A DNA stretch of 64,000 nt from Granulosicoccus sp963833195 (GTDB lineage Bacteria; Pseudomonadota; Gammaproteobacteria; Granulosicoccales; Granulosicoccaceae). Position numbers and translations under genes: made by a program. The notes under the pieces are model-generated. The model was not told where the DNA came from and ran no database searches. It saw only the letters and a program-made list of their open reading frames with translations. Where the stretch lies: contig CAWHXF010000028.1 in the NCBI GenBank assembly GCA_963833195.1, positions 1,364,001 to 1,428,000 of the forward strand. The letters are read 5' to 3'. Shown in pieces: positions 52,590 to 61,196 of the stretch. How positions within the stretch are numbered: position 1 is the stretch's first letter; each line of letters begins with the position of its first letter.

Positions 52590-52609
52590 CCATGATTCAC
52601 GAATCATGG
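52590..52609. promoter_or_regulatory. ArsR operator: perfect 9-2-9 inverted repeat covering the arsR start codon
   Basis: CCATGATTC-AC-GAATCATGG is an exact inverted repeat. The arsR start codon (ATG at 52606) lies in its right arm, and there is no Shine-Dalgarno sequence in front of that ATG. Binding of ArsR here would block initiation at the gene itself. Confidence 0.8.
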
Positions 52610-52953
52610 ATCATTCTTCCGCCATCGTCGCCCTCACCGCGCTCGGTCAGGACACCCGCCTCGCCGTGTTCCGCCTGCTGGTGCGCAGTGGTCCCCGAGG
52701 TCTTGCCGCGGGCGAGATCGGCGAAACGCTGTCGGTACGGGCGAACACCCTGTCGGCCAACCTGAACCGCCTGGTCGCGGCCGGGCTGCTACGGCGCACC
52801 CGCGAAGGACGCTCGATCCGCTACTTCGTGGATCTCGGCAGCGTACGGGACGTGCTGAGCTACCTGCTGGAGGACTGCTGCGGCGGCCATCCGGAGCTGT
52901 GCCGACCGCTGCTCGACGACGTGTTCGACGGCGTCGCGGAGCGCGCATCGTGA
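52606..52953 (+). CDS. arsR: ArsR-family metalloregulator
   Basis: 115-residue winged-helix repressor: LTALGQDTRLAVFRLLVRSG, GLAAGEIGETLSVRANTLSA, NLNRLVAAGLLRRTREGRSI and RYFVDLGSVRDVLSYLLEDC. The C-terminal Cys residues (EDCC, ELC) could bind arsenite, but the classical CxC in the recognition helix is absent, as in C-terminal-type ArsRs. It is the first gene of an arsR-acr3-arsH operon with overlapping stops and starts. The ATG lies within the 20-bp operator-like palindrome and lacks a ribosome-binding site, so it may be leaderless. Confidence 0.9.
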   Translation: MDHSSAIVALTALGQDTRLAVFRLLVRSGPRGLAAGEIGETLSVRANTLSANLNRLVAAGLLRRTREGRSIRYFVDLGSVRDVLSYLLEDCCGGHPELCRPLLDDVFDGVAERAS

Positions 52954-54017
52954 GCGCGCGCGATGCGGCCGTGGCCGTCCCGACCGCGCCGGTCATGGGG
53001 CGCTTCGAACGGTGGCTGTCGGTCTGGGTGCTGCTCGCGATGCTGGCTGGCGTTGCGCTCGGCAACGTCGCCCCGGGGTTCGCCGAAGGCATCGCACGGC
53101 TCGAGATCGCCTCGATCAACCTCGTGATCGCGGTGCTGATCTGGGCGATGGTCTACCCGATGATGATCGGCGTGGACCCGAGCGCGATCGGCGGGGTGGC
53201 GCGTCAGCCGAAGGGGCTCGTGATCACGCTCGCGGTGAACTGGCTGATCAAGCCGTTCACGATGGCGCTGCTGGCGGTGCTGTTCTTCGAGCACGTGTTC
53301 GCGCCCTTCATCGAACCGGCCGATGCCGAGCAGTACATCGCGGGGTTGATCCTGCTCGGTGCCGCGCCGTGCACGGCGATGGTGTTCGTCTGGTCGCAGC
53401 TCACGCGAGGGGATGCGACCTACACGCTGGTGCAGGTGTCGGTGAACGATCTGATCATGGTCGTCGCCTTCGCGCCGATCGTCGCGCTGCTGCTGGGCGT
53501 GACGGACATCGAGCTGCCGTGGTCGACGCTGGTGCTGGCGACGGTGCTGTACGTCGCGCTCCCGCTGATCGCGGGCCTGCTCACGCGTCGCGCGCTGCGC
53601 TCGCCGGAAGCGATAGCGGCGTTCACCGCGCGCATCAAGCCGCTCTCGGTCGGCGCGCTGATCGTGACGGTGGGCATCCTGTTCGCGCTGCAGGGCAGCG
53701 TGCTGCTCGAGCGGCCCGTGACCATCGCGCTGATCGCGGTGCCGATCGTGCTGCAGACGCTCGGCATCTTCGCGCTCGCCTACGCGGTGGCCTGGGTGTG
53801 GAAGCTGCCGCACCGCATCGCCGCGCCCTGCGCGCTGATCGGGACCTCGAACTTCTTCGAGCTGGCCGTCGCCGTCGCGATCAGCCTGTTCGGCCTGCGC
53901 TCGGGGGCGGCGCTCGCCACGGTGGTGGGTGTGCTGGTGGAGGTGCCGGTGATGCTGATGCTGGTGGCCTTCGCGAACCGCACGCGCAACGCCTTCGCAC
54001 GCAGGGCGAGCGCATGA
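52950..54017 (+). CDS. acr3: Arsenite efflux permease ACR3
   Basis: Ten-helix inner-membrane arsenite exporter, 355 residues. The diagnostic segment AAPCTAMVFVWSQLTRGD carries the essential Cys; others are INLVIAVLIWAMVYPMMIGV, NWLIKPFTMALLAVLFFEHV and ALIGTSNFFELAVAVAISLF with the second conserved region. GTG 52950 overlaps the arsR stop (GTGA), and the stop overlaps the arsH start (ATGA), so all three are coupled. A longer reading frame upstream lies inside arsR. It exports As(III) formed or taken up by the cell. Confidence 0.95.
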   Translation: MSARDAAVAVPTAPVMGRFERWLSVWVLLAMLAGVALGNVAPGFAEGIARLEIASINLVIAVLIWAMVYPMMIGVDPSAIGGVARQPKGLVITLAVNWLIKPFTMALLAVLFFEHVFAPFIEPADAEQYIAGLILLGAAPCTAMVFVWSQLTRGDATYTLVQVSVNDLIMVVAFAPIVALLLGVTDIELPWSTLVLATVLYVALPLIAGLLTRRALRSPEAIAAFTARIKPLSVGALIVTVGILFALQGSVLLERPVTIALIAVPIVLQTLGIFALAYAVAWVWKLPHRIAAPCALIGTSNFFELAVAVAISLFGLRSGAALATVVGVLVEVPVMLMLVAFANRTRNAFARRASA

Positions 54018-54706
54018 CCGATCTCGATCTCGCGCCGATCGACCCGTCGCCCTACCTCGCGGCCGACGACGACGGCCACGCCCCGAAGCTGCTCGTGCTG
54101 TACGGCTCGCTGCGCGAGCGTTCGTACTCGCGCCTGGCCGCCGAGGAGGGCGCGCGTGCGCTCGAGGCTTTCGGCGCCGAAGCGCGATTCTTCGACCCGG
54201 CGGGGTTGCCTTTGCCGGACAGCGTCGAGCCCGACCACCCGCGCGTGGTGGCCCTGCGCGAGGCCGCGACCTGGAGCGAGGGCATGCTGTGGTCGAGCCC
54301 GGAGCGCCACGGCGCGATGACCGGCATCATGAAGGCGCAGATCGACTGGCTGCCGCTGTCGCTCGGCGGCGTGCGCCCGACGCAAGGCAAGACGCTCGCG
54401 GTGATGCAGGTCTGCGGCGGCTCGCAGAGCTTCAACGCCGTCAACCAGCTGCGCGTGCTCGGACGCTGGATGCGCATGGTCACGGTCCCGAACCAGTCGT
54501 CGGTGGCCAAGGCGTGGGACGAGTTCGACGAGGCCGGTCGCATGCGCGACTCGCCCTATCGCGACCGCATCGTCGATGTGATGGAGGAGCTCGTGAAGTT
54601 CACGTACCTGGTGCGCGGGCGCTCGGCGAGATTGACCGATCGGCATTCGGAGCGCCGCGAGAGTGCTGCCGAGCTGTCGAAGCGGGTCAATCAGGGGCGG
54701 CTCTGA
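54014..54706 (+). CDS. arsH: Arsenical resistance flavoprotein ArsH
   Basis: 230-residue NADPH-FMN oxidoreductase. Motifs LLVLYGSLRERSYSRLAAEE (phosphate-binding loop), MLWSSPERHGAMTGIMKAQI, DWLPLSLGGVRPTQGKTLAV, MQVCGGSQSFNAVNQLRVLG and RMVTVPNQSSVAKAWDEFD are all characteristic of ArsH. It oxidises trivalent organoarsenicals or reduces quinones. Third and last gene of the operon. It is followed by a decayed region. Confidence 0.94.
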   Translation: MTDLDLAPIDPSPYLAADDDGHAPKLLVLYGSLRERSYSRLAAEEGARALEAFGAEARFFDPAGLPLPDSVEPDHPRVVALREAATWSEGMLWSSPERHGAMTGIMKAQIDWLPLSLGGVRPTQGKTLAVMQVCGGSQSFNAVNQLRVLGRWMRMVTVPNQSSVAKAWDEFDEAGRMRDSPYRDRIVDVMEELVKFTYLVRGRSARLTDRHSERRESAAELSKRVNQGRL

Positions 54707-54786
54707 TCGAGCCCTGCAGCACACTCGGTGAACGAGCTGCTCGAGAGGCATCCCGGGCTCGCAGAGGCGCCAGACGCTCTCGTCGT

Positions 54787-55157
54787 TCAAGAGCTTCGGG
54801 TGCTTGTGCTCGGCGCCTCCCGGTCGCTCCCCGCGCCCGTCAGCGGCGTCTCGGCGCTGCGGCTCATGACGAGCCGCACGTCGATGGCGCCGAGGTGCGA
54901 GAGCGGATCGTTCAGCAGCTCGCGCACGTCATGCGCGCGCCAGCAGCGCCTCGTCGATAGCGTCGAGCCCGGCCCAGGGCTCGGTGCGCAGCAGCTCGCC
55001 CTCACCGTGCCGGCAAGCGGCGGCGCCACGAGCGCGACGCTCGCGACGCGGCGCGCGAACGCGTCCTCGTCGCCCATGAGCTTCGCCGCGAGCGCGACGA
55101 GCAGCGTCCCCTGCGAGTGCGCGACGACGTGCCGGCGGTCACGGTCCCGCGTGCGGG
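54787..55157 (-). pseudogene. Remnant of an alpha/beta hydrolase
   Basis: Minus-strand frame with RHVVAHSQGTLLVALAAKLM followed by DAFARRVASVALVAPPLAGT, the nucleophile elbow (AHSQG) and following helix of lipases/PGAP1-type hydrolases. Just upstream the frame has a TGA (about 55160), and downstream a second frame (ELLRTEPWAGLDAIDEALLA) looks more protein-like than the open one, so a frame change is present too. No N-terminal part is found. This lies in the otherwise gene-free 54707-55316 interval; the remainder shows no supported gene. Confidence 0.45.
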
Positions 55158-55316
55158 TCTCGAGTCAGTCGACGAGGTCGTCCGAGCGGCGAAGGCGCGC
55201 TGCGCCGGAGGTTCAGTGGAATCGCAGTCGCCGGGTCGTCCAGGCCACTTGTGCGAAGCGCTCATCGAGGCCGCTCGCAGGTTCGGTACTCGCAACGCAC
55301 CCGGTATTCTCGGACC

Positions 55317-56663
55317 ATGGTCTTCGCTTTCCCGACGGGCCCGTCGCGGGTCCTCCTCGTCGGCATCGGCCTGCTGTTCGCACCGCCTGCCGCCGCCCAA
55401 CCCACCGATGCCGACGACGTGCCCGGCGCCGACTCGCCGCCGCCGGACGCCGCCTCCGCGTCGACCGGGCAGGAGCCCGCCCCCTTGAACCAGCTCGGCA
55501 ACGTGCCGGCCGTGGGAGGCTTCGAGCCCGACGAGCACCTGCTGGGCGGCGTGTTCGGCCGCGAGGCGCTGGCCGAAGGCGGGCTGCGCCTCGGCGGCTC
55601 GCTCATCCTCGACGGCCTCGACGTCGTCGACGGGCCCGAGGAGCGCGCGGAGCTCAGGAACCTCGGCGTGCTCGATGTCGCCGTCGACACGGGCCTCGCC
55701 GGTTGGTGGGAGAACGGCACGGCGTTCGCGCGCGTCTACGTGGCCGCCGCGAGCGACGGGGCCGCGAGCTTTCCCGCCACCTTGCAGGAGGTGGACACGG
55801 TGCCCGCCTTCGAGCACGTCGTGCTCGGCGAGCTGTGGTACGAGCAGCGCTTCCCGGACGCGCGCACGCGCGTGCGCGTCGGCCGCATGGACGCCAACAC
55901 CGACTTCGCCTTCGCCCCGGCGGCCGCGGCGCTCGTGACCGACTCGGCGGCCGTGACCCCGACCAACTACGGCATCCCGAGCTACCTCGACCCGGCCCTG
56001 GGTCTCGTCGCGTTCTTCTATCCCGAGCGCTGGAGCTTCGGTGCGGGCGTCTACCGCGGCACGCTGGCCCTGCCGACCAGGGCCGGCATCGGCGAGCTCC
56101 GGTTCGCCGACGTGCGACTCGACGGACCCGACGTCAGCACCTACGCGATCGGCGAGCTCGGTCGGCGCTGGGAGCTCGGCGGCGGGGACGGCCGGAGCGC
56201 CTGGCCCGGCGAGGCGAAGCTCGGCGGCTGGCTCGCCGACGGCGGGTTCCGCCGCCTCGACGGCACGCGCGGGAAGAGGATCGCCGGCGGTTACCTGATC
56301 GTGCAGCAGGCGCTGCACGGCAACGGCGCGGGCGGCGCCGGGGCGACCGTCTTCGCGCAGCTCGGGCTCACCGACGACGCGTTCAGCCCCATCGCCGACC
56401 AGCTCGCGGCCGGGCTGGTCTGGAACGCGCTGGTGCCGGGCCGGCCGGACGACACCACGGCGCTCTACGCGAGCCGGGCCGGACTCAGCGACGCCCCGGG
56501 CAGCACGAGCCCGGAAGCGGCCGAATGGGTGCTCGAGCTCACTCACGCGTTCCGGCTGACGCCGAGCGTCCGGCTCCAACCCGACCTGCAGCACGTCATC
56601 AATGCCGGCGGCGAGGACGACGGCGTCACGCTCGCCCTGGTGCGCGTCACCATCGACTTCTGA
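55317..56663 (+). CDS. OprB-type carbohydrate-selective porin
   Basis: Outer-membrane beta-barrel of 448 residues. Signal peptide (GPSRVLLVGIGLLFAPPAAA), an Asp/Pro-rich linker, then OprB signatures: LGGVFGREALAEGGLRLGGS, DTGLAGWWENGTAFARVYVA, VLGELWYEQRFPDARTRVRV, GRMDANTDFAFAP and the C-terminal RLQPDLQHVINAGGED ending in Phe (VTIDF), the outer-membrane insertion signal. It would pass sugars or similar solutes, but no sugar-catabolic or transport genes are adjacent. ATG 55317 gives a complete signal peptide. Confidence 0.85.
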   Translation: MVFAFPTGPSRVLLVGIGLLFAPPAAAQPTDADDVPGADSPPPDAASASTGQEPAPLNQLGNVPAVGGFEPDEHLLGGVFGREALAEGGLRLGGSLILDGLDVVDGPEERAELRNLGVLDVAVDTGLAGWWENGTAFARVYVAAASDGAASFPATLQEVDTVPAFEHVVLGELWYEQRFPDARTRVRVGRMDANTDFAFAPAAAALVTDSAAVTPTNYGIPSYLDPALGLVAFFYPERWSFGAGVYRGTLALPTRAGIGELRFADVRLDGPDVSTYAIGELGRRWELGGGDGRSAWPGEAKLGGWLADGGFRRLDGTRGKRIAGGYLIVQQALHGNGAGGAGATVFAQLGLTDDAFSPIADQLAAGLVWNALVPGRPDDTTALYASRAGLSDAPGSTSPEAAEWVLELTHAFRLTPSVRLQPDLQHVINAGGEDDGVTLALVRVTIDF

Positions 56664-57138
56664 CACCGGCCGCTCGAGCGAGGGCGGGCAGGCCATCGCC
56701 GACATGCCGGTGCAGCTCGAGGAGCACGACGACATCGAAGGCATCGTACTGACCGGTCATGCCGACCGGATCGGCCCGGCGCAGCACGACCTCGAGGTGT
56801 CGCCGGCCCGCGCCGAGACGGAGCAGAACGACATCGACTGGCGCATCGTGCATGCGGTCGGGACCGGCGCGCTCTGCGACTTCACAAGCTTCGCCCGTGA
56901 GGTCGACGGGTGGCTGGCACGGGACGATGACGGTGAATGACCGTCTGACCTCGTTGGTGCCCGCGTCGAAGGCGACGGCTTCGGCCGACAGCGTACGCAG
57001 CCGCACGACGACGCGACGTCATCGGTAGGCAAGGCCCGGATACGGCAGTCGCCCTCGCCGGGCGTCCACGTTGGCGCGGTTGATGGCGCGGTTTGTCGAA
57101 CTGCGCCACAATCGCGCCACTGCCACGGCAAACCGCGC
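56664..57138. other. Gene-poor stretch between the porin and the HsdR fragment
   Basis: No supported gene. A 78-residue plus-strand frame (56704-56940, MPVQLEEHDDIEGIVLTGHA) and an opposite 119-residue frame (56647-57006) are open, but neither shows a recognisable domain, ribosome-binding site or neighbour coupling. The stretch 57077-57145 contains several copies of GCGCCA/GCGCGGTT-type words, giving a locally repetitive appearance. Confidence 0.4.
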
Positions 57139-57237
57139 CACGGGATCCGGTTCGTCGAGATGTTGATCGATCAGCTCACCGCGCGTGGGGTCATCGAGCC
57201 GGGGGCGCTCTACGAGGCTCCATTCACGAGCAACAGA
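57139..57237 (+). pseudogene. C-terminal tail of a type I restriction enzyme R subunit (HsdR), remnant
   Basis: The frame reads HGIRFVEMLIDQLTARGV then IEPGALYEAPFTSN. This matches the C terminus of HsdR/EcoEI-type R subunits (pattern RFVxxLIxxLTxxGVxxPxxLYExPFT). The usual GPDGLF ending is missing, no upstream helicase or HsdM/HsdS sequence is present, and the frame runs into the convergent metallo-hydrolase gene. It is interpreted as the residue of a lost restriction system. Confidence 0.5.
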
Positions 57238-57267
57238 ACCCGCGCGAGCACTTCGACGGCGCAGCAG

Positions 57268-58227
57268 TCACCCTTGCGTCTCGAACGCGTACGCATCGCC
57301 CGAGCGCGTCACCGTCCCCAGCGCCGGGAACACCAGGTGCATGCCGCCGACCGCAATGCCGTCGGTGGCCGTCATGTCGAGCACGCGTTGACGCGTGGCC
57401 TCGGCCGTGGATGGGTCGACATCGAACCCGATCGTCACTTCCGGTCGCGGGAACTGTATCGCCGGCGCGTGGACGATATCGCCCCAGATCAGCAGCGTGT
57501 CGTCGCCGTCGGCGAGCGTGTACCCGGTGTGACCCGGTGTATGCCCGAACAGCTCCATCGCCTCGAGCGGTCCCGGCACGGTGGTGCCGGAGAAGGTCGT
57601 GACGCGCTCGCCGAAGCCGTCGACCGCGGCGCGTGCGGCCAGGAAGAACGGCGCGGCTTCCTCACCCGACTGCGCCATCATCTCGTCGTCGAACCAGAAC
57701 GCGCGCTCGCGCTCGTGCAGCACCATCTCGGCGTTCGGCAGCGCGAACGCGCCATCACCGACCAGGCCGCCGATGTGGTCGGGGTGCAGGTGGGTGACGT
57801 ACAGCGTCCCGATGTCCGCCGGCTCGATACCGGCGGCCTCGAGTCGCGCGAGCAACTTGCCCGCCGTCGGACCGATGGCGGCGCCCGCGCCCGCGTCGAT
57901 CATGACCGTCCCGTTCGGGCTCACCACCACGAAGGCGTTGATGTAGCCATCGACCACGTCGCCCGCGATCAGCGCCGCGATGTCCTCTTCGGACGCGCCC
58001 GCGAAGAGCTCGGGTTGCAGCGCGATGCGCCCATCGAGCAGCGCGATGATCTCGCTGTCGCCGATCGTGCGGCGCGCGACGCCCTCGACCGTCGTGGTGT
58101 CCTGGCCGAAGGCGCGCGGTGCCGCTGCGCCCAGCGTGAGCGCCGTACCGCCGAGCAGCAGCTCGCGTCGGGTGATGCCGGCACTGGAACCGGCGGCGTG
58201 TCGGGTCGGCGAACGGGAATGGCTCAT
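57268..58227 (-). CDS. Tat-exported MBL-fold metallo-hydrolase
   Basis: 319-residue exported hydrolase. A Tat signal (TRRELLLGGTALTLGAAAP) precedes a metallo-beta-lactamase fold with THLHPDHIGGLV (HxHxDH), FGHTPGHTGYTL (His), LLIWGDIVHAPAIQFP (Asp) and the final His in VGGMHLVFPALG. The layout matches the AHL-lactonase/quinoprotein-relay type of secreted MBL hydrolases; the substrate is not known. ATG 58227 was chosen to give the Tat signal; an in-frame upstream extension lacks similarity. It is divergent from the BON-domain gene. Confidence 0.88.
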   Translation of the reverse strand: MSHSRSPTRHAAGSSAGITRRELLLGGTALTLGAAAPRAFGQDTTTVEGVARRTIGDSEIIALLDGRIALQPELFAGASEEDIAALIAGDVVDGYINAFVVVSPNGTVMIDAGAGAAIGPTAGKLLARLEAAGIEPADIGTLYVTHLHPDHIGGLVGDGAFALPNAEMVLHERERAFWFDDEMMAQSGEEAAPFFLAARAAVDGFGERVTTFSGTTVPGPLEAMELFGHTPGHTGYTLADGDDTLLIWGDIVHAPAIQFPRPEVTIGFDVDPSTAEATRQRVLDMTATDGIAVGGMHLVFPALGTVTRSGDAYAFETQG

Positions 58228-58507
58228 GCGGGGCTCCGGGTCGAAGGATGGAATCGAGGCCGAGCAGTCTAGCGGCGCCGTCCGTTCGGCCGACGCCTGC
58301 GTTCGCGACGGCATAGAAAGGCCGGCATCGCCTCACGCACGCGTAAGGCGGCAGCGAAGGGGCCGAAAGGTCCGGAGCAGATAGTGCCTACCCATGGAGA
58401 GCGCACAACGACTCTCCACCTGCGGTACGGGCCCCGTCGGCCCGCTCTGTCCAGACTGCTTCGATTCCCTTCTTCCCGACTCCCCTCCCCGACCGAGCAT
58501 CCTCCCC

Positions 58508-58774
58508 ATGAACGTATTCGCCAAGCACGCCCTCGCCGCCGTCGCCCTGTCCGCCGTCGTTCTCGCGGCACCCGCGTCGGCCGTGACGACCGACTCGCTC
58601 TACGACGACGTGCAGTCGGCGGTCACCGACGGTCGCATCGTCAACGTCTCGCTCTCGAACGGCGTCGCGACGCTGACCGGCAGCACCGATGCGCTGTCGC
58701 GCGGCGCCGCGGCGCGAGCGGCGGATTCCCACCCGGACGTCACCAGCGTGGTGAACCTGATCGACGCGAGCTGA
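58508..58774 (+). CDS. Small periplasmic BON-domain-like protein
   Basis: 88-residue protein with a signal peptide (HALAAVALSAVVLAAPASA) and a BON-type domain: LYDDVQSAVTDGRIVNVSLS, NGVATLTGSTDALSRGAAAR and HPDVTSVVNLIDAS, the alpha-beta pattern with the conserved Gly and the final VxxV. BON proteins bind phospholipid surfaces or stabilise the envelope under osmotic stress (OsmY-like). A strong hairpin (58783-58810) follows the stop. Confidence 0.78.
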   Translation: MNVFAKHALAAVALSAVVLAAPASAVTTDSLYDDVQSAVTDGRIVNVSLSNGVATLTGSTDALSRGAAARAADSHPDVTSVVNLIDAS

Positions 58775-58782
58775 GCGCAGGC

Positions 58783-58810
58783 GACGGGGCGGCCGTCCGG
58801 CCGTCCCGTC
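58783..58810. terminator. Hairpin after the BON-domain gene, between convergent genes
   Basis: Arms GACGGGGCGGCC (58783-58794) and GGCCGTCCCGTC (58799-58810) pair with one mismatch around the loop GTCC, and C58782-G58811 extend the stem. It starts nine bases after the BON stop and 38 bases before the end of the opposite small ORF. No U tract. Confidence 0.65.
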
Positions 58811-58848
58811 GATGATGGCAGAGCCTCGATCCTGACATCTAGCCCCGC

Positions 58849-59013
58849 TCAGTCCGGCAACGCTCCACAGAACCCGCCCTCGCTGTCCACCCCCGAACCC
58901 AGCGCCACGATCGCGGGTTGTCTGTACGGGTTCGGCGGAGCGGCGGCATAGTCGAGCCCGATCATCAGCAGCAGCGCCACCACGGCCGCGAACGCAGGCA
59001 CCCGGCGCGTCAC
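58849..59013 (-). CDS. 54-residue putative membrane or secreted small protein coupled to the YeeE-like gene
   Basis: The GTG at 59013 overlaps the stop of the upstream YeeE/YedE-like gene (GTGA). The product reads VTRRVPAFAAVVALLLMIGL, then DYAAAPPNPYRQPAIVAL and a tail with one Cys (GGFCGALPD). The first part is a signal peptide or single helix. No family recognised. Translational coupling to a thiosulfate-type transporter is the main support. Confidence 0.55.
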   Translation of the reverse strand: MTRRVPAFAAVVALLLMIGLDYAAAPPNPYRQPAIVALGSGVDSEGGFCGALPD

Positions 59014-60206
59014 GGTCGCGGCTCCAGCACCACCGCGCGGCGCTTTGCGGGCGCTTCCAGACCGAGTGCCGGTCGCAATCGCACGCCCACCACCGAACCC
59101 GCGAACGCGGCCGCGAACCACGCCCAGCCGTGCAGGCTGCCCGTGGAGATGCCCGAGAAGAACGCACCGACGTTGCAACCGAACGCCAGCCGGGACGAGT
59201 AGCCGAGCAGCAGCCCCGCGACCGCGGTGGCGATCCATGCGCGCACCGGCAGCGCGGGCAGCCGCGCGGACAGCCCGCCCGCGCGCCACGAGGCGACGAG
59301 GAACGCCCCCAGCACGATGCCGATGTTCGTGAGCGAGGTGACATCCAACAGCAGGCTCTCGCGCACGCGCGCCGCGCTCTCGGGCGCCGCCCAGAATGCC
59401 GACCCCGACAGGTCGGCGCCGAGCGCGGTCGCGCCCTTGGCCGCCCACAACCCGAGCCCGTAGACCACGCCCCAGGGCTGCCCGGCAATCGCGAGATTCG
59501 CGAGCGCGAGCGCGGCCACCAGGCAGGCCGCGATGGCGTGCCGTCGCTCCAGCTTGCGCCGTCCAGGTGCTCCGATGCGGTGCAGGAAGGCCGCGACGAG
59601 CGCGAGCGCCACGAGCGTCGCGCCCGCGCCGCCCCAACCGGACACGCCGAGCGGCGGCAACGCGCCGAGATCCGTCCACCAGAACAGGTGCCAGGCACCG
59701 GTGAAGCTGCCGAGCGCGAAGCACGGCAACGCAAGCGCGGCCACGGCATTGCCGGAGCCCGCGTTCACGAGCGTGCCCGAGCCGCAGCCGAGCACCACCT
59801 GCATGGCGGCGCCGAACACGAACGCGCCACCCACCATGGCCCAGCCGACCGGTGCGAGCGCGCCGACCAGCTCGCCTTCGCGCGCGGCGAGCAGCGGCAG
59901 CGCGACGAGCGCGACGAGGCCGATGGCCAGAAGCTGCGCGTACAGCCCCGACGGCTCACGCCGCAGGATCATCGCGCGCCAGGGTCCCGCGAAACCGAAG
60001 CGCAATCCTTCCAGCACGAGACCGAAGCCCAGACCCACCGCGAGCAGCAGGCCGTAGCGCACGCCGACGAGGATCATCACGGCGAGCACGGCGGCCACCG
60101 CGGCGCCCACGAGCGCGGCGCGGCGCCACGCACCGACCCGAGCCGACGCAACGGCATCGCTCGTTCCCGTCGCTGGAATCGCCCCCGAGGCGTTCGCTAT
60201 CGCCAT
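59010..60206 (-). CDS. YeeE/YedE (TsuA-type) thiosulfate/sulfur transporter
   Basis: Integral membrane protein of 398 residues. Two family repeats each carry the conserved Cys segment: VVLGCGSGTLVNAGSGNAVA and RLAFGCNVGAFFSGISTGSL, followed by HGWAWFAAAFAGSVVGVRLR. Between them are about ten hydrophobic helices. TsuA-type proteins move thiosulfate by cysteine relay; the rhodanese gene directly upstream (25 bases) supports sulfur transfer in this operon. The C terminus ends at GTGA, coupling a small ORF. Confidence 0.88.
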   Translation of the reverse strand: MAIANASGAIPATGTSDAVASARVGAWRRAALVGAAVAAVLAVMILVGVRYGLLLAVGLGFGLVLEGLRFGFAGPWRAMILRREPSGLYAQLLAIGLVALVALPLLAAREGELVGALAPVGWAMVGGAFVFGAAMQVVLGCGSGTLVNAGSGNAVAALALPCFALGSFTGAWHLFWWTDLGALPPLGVSGWGGAGATLVALALVAAFLHRIGAPGRRKLERRHAIAACLVAALALANLAIAGQPWGVVYGLGLWAAKGATALGADLSGSAFWAAPESAARVRESLLLDVTSLTNIGIVLGAFLVASWRAGGLSARLPALPVRAWIATAVAGLLLGYSSRLAFGCNVGAFFSGISTGSLHGWAWFAAAFAGSVVGVRLRPALGLEAPAKRRAVVLEPRP

Positions 60207-60231
60207 CGACCGTTCGCAGCCTGCGGCAGGC

Positions 60232-61158
60232 TCAACCGCCGCGCAGCTTGTTCATGAAGTTGCCGATCAGCCCGGGCGCGTTCTCCACCTCGTGTCCCGC
60301 GTTCGAGTACTCGACCATCGAGCCGGGGTAGAGCTTCACGCCCTCCACGCCCGCGACCTCGGACAGCGCGAACCAGTTGGTCGCGGCCCAGTGCCCGGTG
60401 TTGCAGAACGACACGACGGGCTGCCCGTCGGTGACGCCGAGTCGCTCCAGCAGAGGTTCGGCGTCGATCTCGTTCCGGATGGCGGGCGAGCCTTCGTCGA
60501 AGAACGCGGTGTAGACCTGGTTCTGCGCGCCGGGCAGCGTGCCGGGCTTCGCGGCCGCGTCGTGGCCCTTGCGGCCTTCGAAGAAGTCCGCGGGACGCGC
60601 GTCGAGCAGCAGCGCGTCGATCTCGCCGCGCGTGGCCGCGATCACGTCGTCGCTGTCGGCCGTCCATTCGTCGGAGAACGCGATGTCGAGCTCGGTGGGA
60701 GCGGGCTCGGTGGGCACCTGCTCCAGCGGCAGCCCTTGCTGCTGCCACGCCGCGACGCCGCCGTTCAGGATGGTCAGATCCGTGAAGCCGCTCGACTTCA
60801 ACGTCCAGTAGACGCGCGCCGCGGCGCCGAAGTCCGTGTCGGTCCGGCCTTCCGGCACGATCACGATGGGGCGGTCGAGCTCGAGACCGAGGCTTTCGTA
60901 GCTCGACTCGAGAGTGGCGACGTCGGGCACCTGGCCCGGGTTCTCCTTCGGGCCGCGAAACAGCGCGTACGGGGCCGACACGGCGCCTTCGATATGGCCT
61001 TCGGCGTAGGCCTCGTCGCGGATGTCCAGCACGATCGGCTGCGCCGAGGACCGCTGCGCGTCCAGCTCGGACGGCGTGACGAGCGGGCCGAAGGTGGCGG
61101 CGGTGGCGGGTACGGCGGTCGCGAGCCCGAAGGCGGCGGTGGCGATGAGTCGGTTCAC
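60232..61158 (-). CDS. Periplasmic two-domain rhodanese (thiosulfate sulfurtransferase)
   Basis: 308-residue exported sulfurtransferase with signal peptide (MNRLIATAAFGLATAVPATA). Rhodanese domain 1 has VLDIRDEAYAEGHIEGAVSA but no catalytic Cys; domain 2 has the active-site loop VVSFCNTGHWAATNWFALSE with Cys, preceded by LLLDARPADFFEGRKGHDAA. The protein transfers sulfane sulfur, and upstream position to the YeeE/YedE gene suggests delivery or processing of thiosulfate in the envelope. The upstream region holds palindromes at 61197-61262. Confidence 0.9.
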   Translation of the reverse strand: MNRLIATAAFGLATAVPATAATFGPLVTPSELDAQRSSAQPIVLDIRDEAYAEGHIEGAVSAPYALFRGPKENPGQVPDVATLESSYESLGLELDRPIVIVPEGRTDTDFGAAARVYWTLKSSGFTDLTILNGGVAAWQQQGLPLEQVPTEPAPTELDIAFSDEWTADSDDVIAATRGEIDALLLDARPADFFEGRKGHDAAAKPGTLPGAQNQVYTAFFDEGSPAIRNEIDAEPLLERLGVTDGQPVVSFCNTGHWAATNWFALSEVAGVEGVKLYPGSMVEYSNAGHEVENAPGLIGNFMNKLRGG

Positions 61159-61196
61159 GCTGGGAGATCTCGGAAAGCGATGGACGCGAGGCTATG

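Noticed and set aside
56704..56940. 78-residue plus-strand ORF after the porin
   Set aside because: No domain, signal peptide or ribosome-binding site, and the opposite strand is open over the same stretch, as expected from GC-rich noncoding DNA.
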